Assembly (NCBI GenBank): GCA_007116765.1
Contig: SKHV01000177.1
Span: forward strand, 1 to 8,357
Direction of reading: 5' to 3'
DNA from: Prolixibacteraceae bacterium
GTDB lineage: Bacteria; Bacteroidota; Bacteroidia; Bacteroidales; Prolixibacteraceae
DNA length: 8,357 bases
Made by a program: the position numbers and the translations under genes. How positions within the stretch are numbered: position 1 is the first letter of the stretch; the number at the start of each line of letters is the position of its first letter. Below are positions 7,677-8,357 of this stretch, piece after piece. The notes under the pieces were generated by a model that made no database searches, was not told the DNA's origin, and saw nothing but the letters and a program-made list of their open reading frames with translations.

Positions 7677-7706
7677 TCATTGAACTACTAATGACAAGGT
7701 TTTTTT
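7670..7706 (+). terminator. Hairpin with T-run: likely intrinsic terminator of the upstream operon
   Basis: The arm 7670-7681 (AACTTTGTCATT) pairs with 7690-7701 (AATGACAAGGTT) as a 12-bp stem with one G-T pair and an 8-base loop. A run of seven T (7700-7706) overlaps the foot of the stem and follows it. This is the form of a rho-independent terminator, although only three pairs are G-C. It lies nearly 200 bp after the regulator's stop codon and ends exactly at the ATG of nhaC. The right arm also contains AAGG (7696-7699), the likely ribosome site of nhaC, so the hairpin could hide that site in read-through transcripts. Confidence 0.6.
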
Positions 7707-8357
7707 ATGACTAGAAATAGAAGTAGAATAGATGTACCCCCATTGTGGTTAGCTTTAATACCAATTGTAGTAACTGCTCTTGGTATAGGTTTTTCTGTAT
7801 TTGCTTTTGATGCTGAACCCCATTTTGCATTGATTTTAGGAGCCGTTGTAGCTGGTATATGCGCCTATTTATACGGTTATTCATGGATAGTAATAAGGGA
7901 CGGATTTAAACAGGCCATTAGCAGAACAGTTCCATCGCTTATCATTTTATTGATTATCGGAATGCTAATGTCTGTTTGGCTTGCAAGTGGAATAGTACCT
8001 GTTTTAATGTATTATGGATTTGAAATATTCAACGCAAATTGGTTTTTACCTCTAATATTAATATTGTGTAGCGGAATGGCTCTAATAACCGGGAGCTCAT
8101 GGTCAACTATCGGAACACTGGGAGTTGCAGCAATAGGAATAAGCGAAGGAGTGGGGGTTCCTGTTGAATATACCGCTGGAGCAATTGTTTCAGGTTCTTT
8201 TTTTGGCGACAAGCTTTCTCCTATGTCAGACTCCACAAACCTTACTCCTTCGGTGCTTGGAGTTAATTTGTATGAGCATATCATACACATGCTTTATACA
8301 ACATTACCTGCTTTAATAATTAGTTTAATCTTTTTTACCATACTGGGTTTCTCTCTA
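7707..8357 (+). CDS. nhaC: NhaC-family Na+/H+ antiporter, N-terminal part (cut by window end)
   Basis: The open frame runs 217 codons from the ATG at 7707 to the last base without a stop; complete NhaC-type antiporters are usually about 450-500 residues, so roughly the first half is present. The product is an inner-membrane protein exchanging Na+ for H+ in pH and sodium balance. Hydrophobic segments appear at about 13-33, 39-58, 76-97, 110-127 and 195-215. Family-typical polar motifs are TGSSWSTIGTLG (128-139) and SGSFFGDKLSPMSDSTNL (162-179), whose Asp and Ser/Thr residues belong to the ion-path region. The start is supported by the AAGG seven bases upstream, by the lack of another Met before residue 86, and by the first membrane segment beginning soon after it. 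It has its own promoter and seems functionally separate from the sugar operon. Some relatives of this fold carry malate-Na+/lactate (MleN-like) or amino acids, so the substrate is less certain than the family. ATA is used for isoleucine more often than in the upstream genes. Confidence 0.85.
   Translation, partial: MTRNRSRIDVPPLWLALIPIVVTALGIGFSVFAFDAEPHFALILGAVVAGICAYLYGYSWIVIRDGFKQAISRTVPSLIILLIIGMLMSVWLASGIVPVLMYYGFEIFNANWFLPLILILCSGMALITGSSWSTIGTLGVAAIGISEGVGVPVEYTAGAIVSGSFFGDKLSPMSDSTNLTPSVLGVNLYEHIIHMLYTTLPALIISLIFFTILGFSL

Noticed and set aside
8012..8290. Minus-strand open frame of 92 codons near the window end
   Set aside because: It is opposite the clearly NhaC-like reading frame, including the conserved Asp/Ser motif region, and is best seen as a shadow of that gene.
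1..8357. Search for CRISPR arrays, tRNA or rRNA genes, insertion sequences, phage genes or a novel defence system
   Set aside because: No regularly spaced repeats, cloverleaf-like segments, transposase motifs or defence-type domains were seen; almost all of the window is explained by five metabolic, regulatory or transport genes.

Overview
The window looks like a piece of a Bacteroidota chromosome. The evidence is that it is AT-rich, its two best promoters match the Bacteroidota consensus (TTG, 18 bp, TAnnTTTG), the ribosome sites are weak and A/T-rich, and the gene content is typical: a zinc-less ROK kinase, GH2 hydrolases and a XylR-type AraC regulator. A marine or gut Bacteroidales/Marinilabiliales-like relative is plausible, but that finer placement is inference only.

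Layout: positions 1-174 are non-coding and hold a good promoter (91-119) with repeats just upstream. Then come four genes on the + strand with short gaps of 33, 36 and 58 bp, probably one operon: a ROK-family sugar kinase (175-1008), a lipoprotein GH2 hydrolase (1042-3684), a second GH2 hydrolase with no signal peptide (3721-6255), and a XylR-like regulator with a periplasmic-binding-protein-like sensor and a C-terminal AraC DNA-binding domain (6314-7474). After a gap of about 230 bp with no convincing gene comes a hairpin with a T-run (7670-7706), with a promoter embedded in its left arm. This abuts the start of an NhaC-type Na+/H+ antiporter (7707 onward), which is cut by the window end.

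How the genes work together (inference): both GH2 proteins belong to the branch typified by exo-beta-D-glucosaminidase (CsxA), in which the usual Asn-Glu acid/base motif is replaced by Gly-Ser-Asp. One would act in the periplasm or at the outer membrane and the other in the cytoplasm on imported oligosaccharides. The released sugar (glucosamine is the first guess, mannose the second) would be phosphorylated by the ROK kinase, with the XylR-type protein sensing the sugar and activating the operon. No SusC/SusD pair or other sugar transporter lies in the window. The NhaC gene appears to be a separate, unrelated unit.

I see no CRISPR array, phage, transposon, tRNA or rRNA. This is mostly a compact sugar-use operon. 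The points most worth a second look are the split location of the two GH2 paralogues, their unusual acid/base residue, the ROK kinase without its zinc site, and the overlapping terminator/promoter/ribosome site in front of nhaC.
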